DNA of 64,000 nt from Paenibacillus sp. JJ-223 (GTDB taxonomy: Bacteria; Bacillota; Bacilli; Paenibacillales; Paenibacillaceae). Positions 50,649-62,934 of this stretch are shown in pieces. Below the pieces are notes generated by a model. The model was not told the origin of the DNA and did not search any database. It worked only from the letters and a program-made list of their open reading frames with translations. The number at the start of each line of letters is the position of its first letter. Position 1 is the stretch's first letter. The stretch spans positions 1 to 64,000 of the forward strand of contig NZ_CAKMMP010000024.1 in NCBI RefSeq assembly GCF_927798175.1. The letters are read 5' to 3'. The position numbers and the translations under genes were made by a program.

Positions 50649-51341
50649 ATGCAGGAAGTAATCTTGATTGTGGATGATGACATTGAAATTATAGAGCTTA
50701 TGCGTGATTTTCTCGAAATGGAGGGGTATGCTGTCCTTACTGCGGAGAACGGGGAAGCGGCCATGCGGATCATGAATCAAAATCGGGTGGATTGTGTGCT
50801 GCTCGATGTGATGATGCCCGGCGAGTCGGGTTTTACAATCTGCCGTGCCATTCGGGAATATTCGGATGTTCCCGTCTTGTTTCTGAGTGCCAGGGAGGAA
50901 TCTACCGATAAAATCAGAGGATTGGGCGTCGGAGGGGATGACTACATCGTTAAGTCCGCCACACCGGGAGAGATTATTGCCAGAATCAAAGCGGTGAGGC
51001 GGCGGTTTGGCAAAGAGGAATCCACTTCGTTGGCAATCGGCTTATTCAAAGGTTTGAGCATTGATTACTCCGCACGTGAGGTCGAGGTGAATGGTGAAAA
51101 GGTTACGCTCACAACCAAGGAATTTGACTTGCTGGCTTTGCTGGCCAAACATCGCAATCAGGTGTTTACGCATGATCAGATCATCGACCGAATCTGGGGA
51201 GAACACTACGGAGATCAGCATTCGGTAAGAGTGTTTATAGCCCGGATCAGGGACAAGATTGAGAGGGGAAGTACGGGAAACGAATACATACAGACCGTAT
51301 GGGGAACGGGATATAAATTTACGGGAGAGCCGTTGTCATGA
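50649..51341 (+). CDS. OmpR-family response regulator
   Basis: The 230-residue product starts at ATG 50649 behind AAAGGGAGATACAGT. The receiver has IVDDDIEIIELM (acidic pair), CVLLDVMMPGESG (phosphoacceptor Asp near residue 53) and YIVKSATPGEI, in which the usual K-P is K-S. The C-terminal winged helix has LTTKEFDLLALLAKHRNQVF and the ending QTVWGTGYKF. It shares an operon with the kinase (4-bp overlap), and most likely controls the divergent ABC transporter. Confidence 0.9.
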   Translation: MQEVILIVDDDIEIIELMRDFLEMEGYAVLTAENGEAAMRIMNQNRVDCVLLDVMMPGESGFTICRAIREYSDVPVLFLSAREESTDKIRGLGVGGDDYIVKSATPGEIIARIKAVRRRFGKEESTSLAIGLFKGLSIDYSAREVEVNGEKVTLTTKEFDLLALLAKHRNQVFTHDQIIDRIWGEHYGDQHSVRVFIARIRDKIERGSTGNEYIQTVWGTGYKFTGEPLS

Positions 51342-52774
51342 AGGGGTTCCAATCTTTAATGAAAAGCCGGTTATCATTAAAACAGTGGCTGTTGATTATC
51401 ATCTTGTGTACAGTGCTTGTTCCAATTTCGGTTGTGAAATTAACAGGGAATTGGTATTCAAATATGGCAACGACCGACGATGGATACAGCATTGAATGGG
51501 TGCAGCAGAGAATTTTGGCTCAGCGGGATCAGTGGGAAAGCGAAGAGTGGCAAATCAAGCTGGAGCAGGATTCCAAAAAAATGAATGTTGGGATACGGCT
51601 GCTGGACAGAGAACGTCGGGAGATTTTCTCGAACATATATGATGAAGGAGGATATATTCTTGAAGAAGGGGGAGACATAACGCCCAAGGAGAATGTCGGT
51701 GACTTTTCGGAGTGGAACGTATTAAATGAGTTTTATGTATATTCATCGACGAACACGCTGACCGGAATGGTTTATATTCAGGATCAGGGTCCGGTATTGC
51801 GGAGCTATGGCAGCTTGGCTGAAAAAATGATTATGGAATACGGCGGATTTGTGATTTGGGGATGTTTGCTTGCCATCATTTTGCTTACAGGTGCCTGGTT
51901 CCTGAACAAGCAGGTGCTGAAACCATTGAAGAAACTGGGACAGGCAGCACAGGGGATTTCCAGAAGTGAATTTTGTGTGGATCTTCCGTCTTCCCGAGTG
52001 AAAGAAGTACATGAGGTTTCGGCAGGCTTCAAAAAAATGCGGGCCGAACTGGAACATTCCCTAATTCGGCAGCAGGCCATGGAAGAAGAGCGGCGGCTGT
52101 TCATCGCTTCCATCGTCCATGATATAAGAACACCCGTTTTTGCCATCCGTGGTTATCTGGAAGGGCTGGAGAATGGCGTTGCCTTCACTCCCGAAAAAAC
52201 TCAAAGGTATATCCGAAATTGCCGTATTAAAGCAGATGTTCTGAATCACTTGGTCACCGACCTGCTTACATATACCAAGCTCGACTGGTTTGAAGACAAA
52301 CCAACGCTTGCAAGCACACGAATGGACGGATTACTGAACGAGTTGATCCTGGGGTATCAGGAAGAAGCGAATCGCAAACAGATCCGTCTTGCGCTGTCAT
52401 TGCCGGAGCAGGGAGCTGAAATCATGACGGATCCATATCTGCTGCAAAGGGCGTTCGGAAATCTTCTGGATAATGCCTTGCGTTATACTCCAGAAGGCGG
52501 AAGCATTGAAGTGAAGGCAACGTGTGATAACGGCATATGGGCCATAGCTGTTCAAGATACAGGCCCTGGAATTGCCAGTTCTGACCTGCAGCATTTGTTC
52601 AAGCCGTTGTACAGAGGCGAGCAATCCAGAAACCGCAAAACGGGTGGTGCTGGCCTGGGTCTGTCCATTGTATGGAAAATTACTGAGATTCTGGGAGGAA
52701 GGGTCCAGGCCGGGAACAGACCAGAAGGAGGCTCTGTTTTTACGGTGAGTTTGCCTTTAAATGTTGGAAGGTGA
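51338..52774 (+). CDS. Sensor histidine kinase, HisKA type
   Basis: A 478-residue membrane protein with helices near residues 14-32 (LKQWLLIIILCTVLVPISVV) and 168-190 (YGGFVIWGCLLAIILLTGAW), a short extracellular part between them, a HAMP region, the phosphorylation motif SIVHDIRTPVFAIRGYLEG (His near 265), and ATPase boxes NLLDNALRYTPEGG, VQDTGPGIASSDL and TGGAGLGLSIVWKI. The H-box has VHDIRTP instead of the more usual SHELRTP. Sensing input unknown; paired with the regulator before it. Confidence 0.9.
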   Translation: MKGFQSLMKSRLSLKQWLLIIILCTVLVPISVVKLTGNWYSNMATTDDGYSIEWVQQRILAQRDQWESEEWQIKLEQDSKKMNVGIRLLDRERREIFSNIYDEGGYILEEGGDITPKENVGDFSEWNVLNEFYVYSSTNTLTGMVYIQDQGPVLRSYGSLAEKMIMEYGGFVIWGCLLAIILLTGAWFLNKQVLKPLKKLGQAAQGISRSEFCVDLPSSRVKEVHEVSAGFKKMRAELEHSLIRQQAMEEERRLFIASIVHDIRTPVFAIRGYLEGLENGVAFTPEKTQRYIRNCRIKADVLNHLVTDLLTYTKLDWFEDKPTLASTRMDGLLNELILGYQEEANRKQIRLALSLPEQGAEIMTDPYLLQRAFGNLLDNALRYTPEGGSIEVKATCDNGIWAIAVQDTGPGIASSDLQHLFKPLYRGEQSRNRKTGGAGLGLSIVWKITEILGGRVQAGNRPEGGSVFTVSLPLNVGR

Positions 52775-52874
52775 TCAAAGGTCTTGCAAGCGTAGAGAGG
52801 GCCGGACATAATGGGTATGGAAATATTTCTTTACATTGTCATCCCCTTAACGAATAAGGTAAATGAGGTGCAAA

Positions 52875-53831
52875 GTGGAAAGTAATTATAAAACGAGGCT
52901 GACTTCAGAACAGTTGAACCGGATTACTCAACATCATTTCAGGACAGGTGTCAGAGAATACAAGGAGATGACGGATGGATGGGCGAACCATGCCTATTGT
53001 ATTACGTTGGATGACGGACAGAAAGTTGTACTCAAAATTGCACCTTCCTCCGGAATTAAACGAATGCGCTGTGAACAGGATGTGATGGTTGCGGAGGTGC
53101 AGGCACTTCGTCTCGCCGCGGATCTCCAGGATGTTCCCGTTCCCCGTGTGCTCGCCCATGATCTTTCGCGGAGCTTTGTCCCTGCAGAGTATTTTATTAT
53201 GGAATACATGCCAGGCAAGCCTTATAACAAGGTCAAAGACCAATACAGTGTGGAAGAGCAGGAAGCCATCGAACAGCAGCTGGGCGCTTACAATCGGAGA
53301 ATCAATGAGATCAAGGGCGAAAAATTCGGCTACTTTTCCGAGCGAAAAACACAATATGCTACCTGGAAAGAAGCTTTCCTGAACCTGATGGATGATTTGC
53401 TCGCAGATGGGAAAGAGGCTGGAGTGGAATTTTCGATCGGTTATGAAGACCTCGAACGTTTAATTCAAGAGAAATCGGATGTCTTGGTTGATGTAAAAGA
53501 ACCTGTACTGGTCCACTGGGATTTGTGGGATGGCAATGTTTTTGTGGAACAGGGCAAAATTACGGCCATCATTGATTTTGAGCGTTCGCTATGGGCTGAC
53601 CCTTTGATGGAGCACTATTTCAGTCATTTTAACAATACGCCCGGATTTGTCAAAGGTTATGGAAGAGCGGCTGCAACGGCAAGCGAACGGCAGAGAAGGA
53701 GCCTTTACGACCTGTATTTTGATCTGGTGCTCCGGATAGAATGTGCGTATCGGCAGTTCGATAACAAGGAACACGTGGCATGGGCGACCCGCAATCTTGA
53801 GGAGGGCATCGAGCGTTTTCGGTTATCCTGA
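52875..53831 (+). CDS. Aminoglycoside phosphotransferase-family protein
   Basis: About 318 residues. GTG 52875 lies 4 bases after GAGGTG and is preferred over ATG 52863. The kinase-like fold shows YCITLDDGQKVVLKIAPSSG (ATP-binding Lys), FIMEYMPGKPYNKVKDQY, the catalytic VHWDLWDGNVFVEQGKI (H-x-D-x-x-x-x-N) and IDFERSLWADPLMEHYF (metal-binding D). This is a general small-molecule kinase family; the real substrate is not evident and resistance should not be assumed. The gene stands alone between the two-component system and leuS. Confidence 0.8.
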   Translation: MESNYKTRLTSEQLNRITQHHFRTGVREYKEMTDGWANHAYCITLDDGQKVVLKIAPSSGIKRMRCEQDVMVAEVQALRLAADLQDVPVPRVLAHDLSRSFVPAEYFIMEYMPGKPYNKVKDQYSVEEQEAIEQQLGAYNRRINEIKGEKFGYFSERKTQYATWKEAFLNLMDDLLADGKEAGVEFSIGYEDLERLIQEKSDVLVDVKEPVLVHWDLWDGNVFVEQGKITAIIDFERSLWADPLMEHYFSHFNNTPGFVKGYGRAAATASERQRRSLYDLYFDLVLRIECAYRQFDNKEHVAWATRNLEEGIERFRLS

Positions 53832-53857
53832 TTCGTGTACACACAAGGGCAGTAATA

Positions 53858-53886
53858 TTGACTTTAATGCCGCTTTTTAATATAAT
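53858..53886 (+). promoter_or_regulatory. Sigma-A promoter of leuS
   Basis: TTGACT and TATAAT are separated by 17 bases; expected start near 53893. Confidence 0.85.
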
Positions 53887-53892
53887 GTTTCC

Positions 53893-54209
53893 GATCAAAG
53901 CGAATACATATTTCGATGATAAGGATCAGTAGCGAGTCCTGCACATGACAGAGAGTCGGCGGTTGGTGCAAGCCGATTGGCAGTATATCGCGAACTCACC
54001 TTGGAGAAATGCGGTGATTACACCATTTTGATGCCTGTAAGGATCTTGCCCTTCGGGGAATGGAAAATCCGCATCGGTTCACCGCCGTTACAGGTCCAAA
54101 GGGAGTGGACAACGAAGCACGTTCGTCCGCTAACTAGGGTGGTACCACGGGAAATCAACCTCTCGTCCCTAGCGCTGCAAACGCTACGGGATGCTGAGGT
54201 TTTTTTGTT
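53893..54209 (+). promoter_or_regulatory. T-box riboswitch controlling leuS
   Basis: The conserved T-box AGGGTGGTACCACG is at 54136-54149. Before it, the Stem I region contains CAGTATATCGCGAACTCACC, whose CTC at 53995-53997 is a Leu codon and the likely specifier. A terminator hairpin follows (CCTC-TCGTCCCTAGCG against CGCTACGGGATGCTGAGG, then TTTTTTT, 54157-54208). Uncharged tRNA-Leu pairs with the specifier and T-box and prevents termination, so leuS is made when leucyl-tRNA is short. Confidence 0.9.
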
Positions 54210-54243
54210 GCAATAGATGGAATGATCAGAGGAGGAAATACAG

Positions 54244-56668
<2,425 letters not shown>

Positions 56669-56688
<20 letters not shown>

Positions 56689-57514
56689 TCTCATTGGCTC
56701 TGAACAGTTCATCCAGCTTGATCAAATCTTCCTCGTATTTGTCGTGGGTGGTTTGAATGAGGCTGTCGAAAACACCATCCAGATTGGCTTTCAATAGCGC
56801 AAGTGCCTGTGCGGTAATACCGCCGGGCACGGCAACGCGTGCCTGAAGCTCCTGCGGCGTGTAACCTCCTTCGGTGAGCAGCTTGCCTGTTCCTAGGAGC
56901 ATCTCGCCGGCAAGGGCGCAGGCATCCGCGCGTTTGATCCCTGTAAGCTTGACTGCGCTGTCGATCCACTGCTCCAGGAAAAACGAGATGAAGGCAGGTC
57001 CGCAGCTGGTAAAATCGGAAGTGATTCGGGTGCATTGCTCGTCGACCTGGTAGGGTCTGCTGAAATGGCCGAGCAAGCCTTCCAGCACGGCACGGTCCTC
57101 CTCTGTCATTCGTTCGCCATGAATGCAGAGGGAGGCACCGCTGCCGACCTGGTGGGTCACGCTGGGAATCACTTTGGACACCTTGCAAGGAAGCGATGCT
57201 TCCAGATGGCGTAATTGCACCGGGCTCGTGATGGAGACGATAATCTGCTCGGGTTGCAGAACAGGCAAAATTTCATCGATGACATGCTTGAATTCAAGCG
57301 GTTTGACGCACAGAAATACGATCTTGCTTCGAATGACCGTTTCTCGATTGCTCTGGGACTCATGCAGGCCGGGATAACGGAGGGTTAACTGACGTACTTT
57401 GGAAGGGGTCCGATTGCTCGCGGCGATCTGCCTGGGCTCCAATGCTCCGGATTGGATCATGGCATAGATCAGCAGGCTGCCCATGCTGCCGGTTCCGATA
57501 AATCCAACCTTCAT
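56669..57514 (-). CDS. comER: Late competence protein ComER (ProC-like)
   Basis: A 281-residue protein related to pyrroline-5-carboxylate reductase. MKVGFIGTGSMGSLLIYAMI is the NADP-binding turn; IVFLCVKPLEF, VKVIPSVTHQ-type motif (KVIPSVTHQVGSG), SCGPAFISFFLEQWIDSAVK and VAVPGGITAQALALLKANL follow the ProC fold. In Bacillus comER lies opposite comEA and is not needed for transformation; a sporulation role has been suggested. Same arrangement here. Confidence 0.85.
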
Positions 57515-57695
57515 TGTTTCAGGCCTCCTTTCATGCTTTACGGTACTGGCGCGCAGTATGTTCCTTCTAGTCTATGCGTCATGCCCTTGCCGGCATGACA
57601 TGAAAATCAATCATTTTGGACGCAAAGTCCGCTTTACGGTTCGGAAGCACCGCCCGTGTTCATTAATCCAATGGGAGACGGGAGTGTGTGAAAGA

Positions 57696-58283
57696 ATGAA
57701 GTGGAAACAAGGATTGATTATTGCTGCGACAGTGATGGGGAGCATACTGATATTGTGGTCGGGCAAAAGCGAGCAGCCGCCTTCGGGATGGACTGCCGTT
57801 CAGCCCGGTACTGAAATGCCGACGACGGCTCAGGAAACTGCTGCCGTTCCGTCGGCTGTTTCGGGTCCAGCCGATGCGAATCAAGTGCCGGCTTCCATTC
57901 CGGAAACCAGGCAGGGTGCGGCAATGGCTGGAAATCAGGATGAAGCTAAGGTGGAGAGCGGACATGACACCGCCGGAACGACAACGGAACAGCAGGCGTT
58001 CATCCATTCTGCCCAGCCAGATCCCGCTAACGTTGGCCATGCTGAAGAGGTGCAGGATCATCTTGCGGCAACGCAGGAGCCGGACAACGGGAAAATCGAC
58101 GTCAATACTGCGCCGCTGGCCAAACTTATGGAGCTGCCGGGCATCGGGGAGAAGAAAGCTCAAGCCATCATCGATTATCGGAATAACCATGGTCCGTTTG
58201 GCAAAGTCAGCGATTTGACGAAAGTCAAAGGCATAGGTATGAAAATGTTGGAGAAGATGGCACCTTATGTGCAGATCCGCTAA
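57696..58283 (+). CDS. comEA: DNA receptor for uptake, ComEA
   Basis: About 195 residues from ATG 57696 (MKWKQGLIIAATVMGSILIL). One N-terminal membrane helix, a long low-complexity P/A/T/E-rich linker, and a C-terminal double helix-hairpin-helix: IDVNTAPLAKLMELPGIGEK and VSDLTKVKGIGMKMLEKMAP. It sits at the outer face of the membrane and binds incoming double-stranded DNA. First gene of the comE set. Confidence 0.9.
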   Translation: MKWKQGLIIAATVMGSILILWSGKSEQPPSGWTAVQPGTEMPTTAQETAAVPSAVSGPADANQVPASIPETRQGAAMAGNQDEAKVESGHDTAGTTTEQQAFIHSAQPDPANVGHAEEVQDHLAATQEPDNGKIDVNTAPLAKLMELPGIGEKKAQAIIDYRNNHGPFGKVSDLTKVKGIGMKMLEKMAPYVQIR

Positions 58284-58324
58284 TGCACTATTTTCGATAA
58301 TATGACAACGGAAGGGGAAACGGC

Positions 58325-58846
58325 ATGAGCGCAACAGATGCACGCAAAGACTGGGACACATACTTTATGGATATTGCTTACATGGTATCCACTCGTTCGC
58401 GTTGTCCTAGGCGCCATGTGGGTGCAGTGCTTGTTCAAGGCAAAAAATTGCTGGGAACGGCATATAACGGAGCACCGATGGGGGTTCCCGATTGTTCTGA
58501 AGCAGGTTGCATGATCTCGGAAGAATATGAGTTGGTCATTACCGACGGCCGGGAAGAGATGGTCAAAAAACAGCGCTGCATCCGTACGATCCATGCGGAG
58601 CAGAATTTGCTTTTGTTTACGGATCGGATCGACCGGGAAGGCTCTTCCGTATATGTCACGGATGAGCCGTGTTGGACCTGTGCCAACATGCTCGCCAACA
58701 GCGGGATTACCGAAATCGTGTTCCATCGCCCATATCCGAAAGATACGGGCAAAGTCAGACGAATGATGGAGCAGCAGGGGATTACGTTTCGCAAGTTGGA
58801 GCAGTATCAACCGCCGCGCGAGACAATAATGACCGTGAGTGATTGA
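58325..58846 (+). CDS. comEB: ComEB, deoxycytidylate deaminase
   Basis: A 173-residue zinc enzyme. TRSRCPRRHVGAVLV, TIHAEQNLLLF (HAE near residue 95) and DEPCWTCANMLANSGI (PCxxC) hold the catalytic zinc and proton shuttle. It converts dCMP to dUMP. ATG 58325 follows GGAAGGGGAAACGGC. It is between comEA and comEC as in Bacillus. Confidence 0.9.
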   Translation: MSATDARKDWDTYFMDIAYMVSTRSRCPRRHVGAVLVQGKKLLGTAYNGAPMGVPDCSEAGCMISEEYELVITDGREEMVKKQRCIRTIHAEQNLLLFTDRIDREGSSVYVTDEPCWTCANMLANSGITEIVFHRPYPKDTGKVRRMMEQQGITFRKLEQYQPPRETIMTVSD

Positions 58847-58898
58847 ATTTTGCATGCTGCATGTACAAAGATTCATACAGAAAGAACGATCCATGAGG

Positions 58899-58939
58899 AA
58901 AAACCTCTGGTTGCCGTAACGGCTGCCAGAGGTTTTTTT
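58899..58939 (+). terminator. Terminator between comEB and comEC
   Basis: AAACCTCTGG pairs with CCAGAGGTTTTTTT. It separates comEC from the first two genes, so comEC may need readthrough or its own promoter. Confidence 0.8.
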
Positions 58940-58971
58940 GCGTTCTGGCTACGGGATTAGGAGGGGGAAGG

Positions 58972-61896
58972 ATGAAGGGCAGGCCACTGCTTGGTTTTAC
59001 CGTTTGTTGGCTATGCGGCAGCGGAATGGCGGTTGCGTTAAGCGGCTGGAATTTGTTATGGGGAATGGTTGGGGTTCTTGCTTGTGCCCCGCTATGGCTG
59101 CGATGGCTGGGCCTGCGCGGGTGGATCGTTATTTTGTTTGGAGCAGCTTTTGCCTCCGGGGCCGTTCATTGGGAATGGAACGATACGAGGAATGTCAGCC
59201 ATCTGGCCGAACTGACGGGTATGGCAAGCGACGAACTTGACGGAGTGGAGGCCACGGTTCAAGGCAGGTTGGACTCCGAAGTACGCATTGACGGGGACCG
59301 GGCCGATTTTGAGCTGCAGGTTAGTTCAGTTCAAATTGATCCTGGTGCTTCGGCCAGCGGTGGCTTCCAACCTCTGACTCTGGATCACCGGAAAGAGAAG
59401 TTCATGGTACAGGTCAGGCTGGCCAAAGAGGAAGAGCTGCAGACGGCGGCGGCTTGGCAGAGGGGCGATACCGTTACGCTCGAAGGCACGTTGGCCCTGC
59501 CTGGTGAAGCACGGAACTATGATGGCTTTGATTACAGGGCGTACCTCCGGACGCTTGAAATACACTGGCTGTTCAAAGTGAAGGGGGCCATCGCGGTAGA
59601 AGCCGTTCCGGCCGAGGGTTGGAAGGCTTTCAACCTATTTCGCCTAAACGACCAGGCAAGGAGCAAGCTGGGGTCGGCTGTCGATCGGCTGTTTCCGGAG
59701 CCGCACGGCGGATATATGAAAGGGTTAATCATCGGCATGGCCAAAGATATTGATCCGGATACGTACGGCGGGTTTTCGCAGCTGGGTCTGACGCATATTT
59801 TGGCCATATCGGGTACGCATGTTGCCGTTTATGTGTCTTCCCTGCTGCTGCTGATGTCCTTGCTGCGATTGACACGGGAAACGTCGCTGACGATCGTTCT
59901 GCTGCTGGTGCCCTTCTATGTCATGTTATCCGGAGGCTCCCCATCCGTCGTCAGGGCGGGAATCATGTCCATGATCGGTTTAACCATGGCAAGGAAAGGA
60001 TTGCCGAGGGACGGTCTGCATATCATCAGCGCCGCGGCTTTGCTCATGATGTGGTGGAATCCCTACTTCATGGTAAACGTAAGTTTCCAACTATCTTTTC
60101 TGGTTACGGCCGGGCTGATGATTTATATGCCGCTGATTCATCGTCTGTTTGACCGCTGGCCCAAAGCGCTTGCGGCCACGGCTTCGGTAACGGTGACGGC
60201 TCAGCTGATTTCTTTTCCGGTAACCATTCTGTATTTCAACCAGTTTTCGATCCTGTCGTTCGTCGCCAACTTTTTGCTGGTTTCCTTCATCAGCGTGATT
60301 GTGCTTCCGCTTGGAACGGTTGCGCTGATCATCGGATTTGTGTGGTTTCCCGCAGCCAAACTATTGGCTTGGATCACGATTGTGCTGAATGATTTGACTT
60401 TTGCGACCGTGGAATGGATGAACCGTTTCCCCGGTTTTGTATTGATTTGGCCAACGCCGCCCATCTGGTGGATTGCGGCCTACTATATTGGACTTTATAG
60501 TTTGCTGAGGCTCTTGCAGAAGGGAAACTTAGGGAAAAAAGCGTTGCCGTTCCCGCAGCTGCAGGACGATACGGCCCCGCTCTCCCGACGCCCTGACGTT
60601 ATTCCATCAAGTGCGGACAGGACTTCGTATGATGTGGGCCGCACGCCGCAGCCTGGGTATTCGGATCAAGTCCCTTGCGTTTCCGATGTATCGGGGCAGT
60701 CCGTAGCTTTGCTTTCTGCGAGTATTGCATGGCCTGAATATTCGGGAGCTTTCACTTCGCGCGGTGCCGGATTTTATGATGGCGAGAAAAGGTCTCCTTA
60801 TCACGGCTGGATATGTGGTTTGATTGCGATTTCGCTTATCGCTGGCTTATGGTGGGGATATCAGTCACCGTATCCTTCCGGCACGGGAGTGGTACAATTT
60901 CTGGATGTGGGGCAAGGAGATAGCGCGTTGATATCAACGCCCGGCGGCAAGCACATATTAGTGGATGGAGGGGGGACGGTCAGTTTCGCCAAGCCGGACG
61001 AGGGCTGGAGGGTTCGCAGAGATCCTTACGAGGTTGGTGCAAAGGTCGTTGTTCCCCTCTTGAAAAAACGGGGGATTCATGAGCTGGATGCCATTATTGT
61101 TACTCATGCTGATCAGGATCATGCCGGCGGGCTTCAGGCTGTACTGGAACAAATCCCGGTAAAACGCCTGGTTTTTAACGGTACGACCAGCGGCAAGGAC
61201 AATTTTGACAAACTGCTTCAGACTGCTGCGGACAGGCAAATCCCGCTGTATGCCGTCAGGCAGGGCATGACATATAAGGCTGATGACCAAACGCGATTGT
61301 ATTTTCTTTCGCCGGATCTCAGTCCCTCGACCGATCGTTTAAACGGCATGCCTGTGGACGAGGAGCAAAATCATCATTCGGTCGTCTTTTTGCTGGAGAT
61401 GGCAGGGGCTTCTCTGCTCTTTACGGGGGACATGGACGCGGCTGCGGAACAGGATGTATTATTTCGTATTCAAGACGGCTCGCTTGCGGAGGCGTTTGCC
61501 CAAGAGGCACTGCGGGGAAATGAGAAACCGAGTGCAGCTCTCCAAGCACAGCTTCCGCTATTTCTTCGGTCTGAACAGGCAACCCAGAATCCCGGAGTGG
61601 ACGATGCCGTCGACAACATGACGATGAGTATGATGAATCACCGGGTGGATGTCTTGAAAGTCGCGCATCACGGAAGCAAAACCTCTTCCGCCGAAGGTTG
61701 GCTTCACTACTGGAACGCCAGTTCAGCCGTTATTTCCGCCGGGGTCAACAATTTGTACGGGCATCCCAATGCGGGGGTGGTGGAGCGGCTTGAGCAGTCG
61801 GGATCGGCCATCTATCGGACGGATCAAATGGGGGAAGTGCAAATGAGGATCAAAGCTGGACACATCGAAATCAGGCATAAACTTGAATCAGATTAA
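58972..61896 (+). CDS. comEC: DNA uptake channel, ComEC
   Basis: A 974-residue membrane protein. N-terminal helices and a DUF4131 part, then the competence domain (GLTHILAISGTHVAVYVSSL), with about ten helices, then a C-terminal metallo-beta-lactamase-like domain: VQFLDVGQGDSALISTPGGK, VTHADQDHAGGLQAVLEQIP and VLKVAHHGSKTSSAEGWLHY. The latter probably degrades the non-transported strand. The loop at about residues 520-610 is a variable linker. Start behind GGAGGGGGAAGG. Confidence 0.93.
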   Translation: MKGRPLLGFTVCWLCGSGMAVALSGWNLLWGMVGVLACAPLWLRWLGLRGWIVILFGAAFASGAVHWEWNDTRNVSHLAELTGMASDELDGVEATVQGRLDSEVRIDGDRADFELQVSSVQIDPGASASGGFQPLTLDHRKEKFMVQVRLAKEEELQTAAAWQRGDTVTLEGTLALPGEARNYDGFDYRAYLRTLEIHWLFKVKGAIAVEAVPAEGWKAFNLFRLNDQARSKLGSAVDRLFPEPHGGYMKGLIIGMAKDIDPDTYGGFSQLGLTHILAISGTHVAVYVSSLLLLMSLLRLTRETSLTIVLLLVPFYVMLSGGSPSVVRAGIMSMIGLTMARKGLPRDGLHIISAAALLMMWWNPYFMVNVSFQLSFLVTAGLMIYMPLIHRLFDRWPKALAATASVTVTAQLISFPVTILYFNQFSILSFVANFLLVSFISVIVLPLGTVALIIGFVWFPAAKLLAWITIVLNDLTFATVEWMNRFPGFVLIWPTPPIWWIAAYYIGLYSLLRLLQKGNLGKKALPFPQLQDDTAPLSRRPDVIPSSADRTSYDVGRTPQPGYSDQVPCVSDVSGQSVALLSASIAWPEYSGAFTSRGAGFYDGEKRSPYHGWICGLIAISLIAGLWWGYQSPYPSGTGVVQFLDVGQGDSALISTPGGKHILVDGGGTVSFAKPDEGWRVRRDPYEVGAKVVVPLLKKRGIHELDAIIVTHADQDHAGGLQAVLEQIPVKRLVFNGTTSGKDNFDKLLQTAADRQIPLYAVRQGMTYKADDQTRLYFLSPDLSPSTDRLNGMPVDEEQNHHSVVFLLEMAGASLLFTGDMDAAAEQDVLFRIQDGSLAEAFAQEALRGNEKPSAALQAQLPLFLRSEQATQNPGVDDAVDNMTMSMMNHRVDVLKVAHHGSKTSSAEGWLHYWNASSAVISAGVNNLYGHPNAGVVERLEQSGSAIYRTDQMGEVQMRIKAGHIEIRHKLESD

Positions 61897-61999
61897 GGCT
61901 CTCGGTGCCTAATTCGGTTAACTGATAGGTTAGATCAATTAAAACTGCATTTTAATCTATCATTGGAAGGGAATAAAACCAAGTATTATGGTGTATGTG

Positions 62000-62025
62000 A
62001 AGCAGCCCGACGGGCTGCTTTTAAT
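62000..62025 (+). terminator. Terminator after comEC
   Basis: AGCAGCCC and GGGCTGCT pair with a 3-base loop; TTTTAATTT follows. Confidence 0.75.
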
Positions 62026-62096
62026 TTAAACAAGCAACATTTCGTTTATGTGAGTATAGAATGTGTTCTCATCATGAAAATGAACATCGGCTTAGC

Positions 62097-62459
62097 TTAT
62101 TCATTGATTTTTTCAATATTCACAACCGTCCTAATGGGTGGCAAGGATTCTTGTTGGTTAAAGTCAGCAGTGATATTTACTCTTTGCCCTACATCAATTG
62201 ATTCATAAGCCTCTTTATCGACAAAATAATACGAAGCTTCCGGTTGGTCTTGTGCTAGTTCTATAAAATCTTCAAGATTACCTTTCTCTAAATCTTTCTT
62301 ACTTATATTTTGAAGAACAAGAAATTTGTACTTGTCATCTTCATCTGTTTTAAATACTACAGTTCCCTCGTAAACTGGATAATGCTCTTTCTCATCCTTG
62401 TTAAAACAGCCAGGAAGTATAATCATACTGATTAAGATGAACAGCATTACTTTTTTCAT
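62097..62459 (-). CDS. Small lipoprotein, DUF3221-like
   Basis: The 120-residue product starts at ATG 62459 behind AGGAGGTTCATT; longer in-frame reading upstream lacks a site. Signal peptide with lipobox: MKKVMLFILISMIILPGCFN. After it EGTVVFKTDEDDKYKFLVLQ, DVGQRVNITADFN and the ending RTVVNIEKI form an OB-like fold, as in DUF3221 lipoproteins. Function unknown. It is AT-rich relative to its neighbours, a sign of recent acquisition. Confidence 0.65.
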   Translation of the reverse strand: MKKVMLFILISMIILPGCFNKDEKEHYPVYEGTVVFKTDEDDKYKFLVLQNISKKDLEKGNLEDFIELAQDQPEASYYFVDKEAYESIDVGQRVNITADFNQQESLPPIRTVVNIEKINE

Positions 62460-62934
62460 AATGAACCTCCTATGTTGTGAAACTGGCAAACTCAGCGGCG
62501 ATCCCAACGGAAGGCCACGGAAACTACTGCGCGAGCGACGTATGTTTCCTGAGCGATATCTACGCAATAACAAGGTGAGATGGAGAGATATTTTCAATAC
62601 GTTGATTTTGCTTGTCCTGAGCTTTAAACTACATAAAGCAACCTTCTGGGTGGGCTTTTTGACGTAATGACCTTATGTGTAACCCCATCGTCTCGAGGCC
62701 TCATTATTTATTCAAACCCCCAGTTATATTCGGTTTACAGGATTTCTCACGGGTAACGATATTTCAAAAATATTACGTCCACAGTCGTCCAGAAGTTCGG
62801 CTTTCATTCCCATTAAGCTAACAATTGGAACTATATAAACTGCAAAAAAACATCTATGGTACTGTGCTCGCAGTGCACTAGTGGGATTTGTTATTGCGGT
62901 TTATATGGTTAAACTTGATTAAGGAGGGATTGAG
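62460..62934. other. Gene-free gap between divergent genes
   Basis: No open frame with a ribosome binding site is seen on either strand. It contains an AAAGC-type weak hairpin near 62633-62660 with a short T-run, and otherwise AT-rich DNA where the promoters of the flanking divergent genes must lie; none is clear enough to place. Confidence 0.4.
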
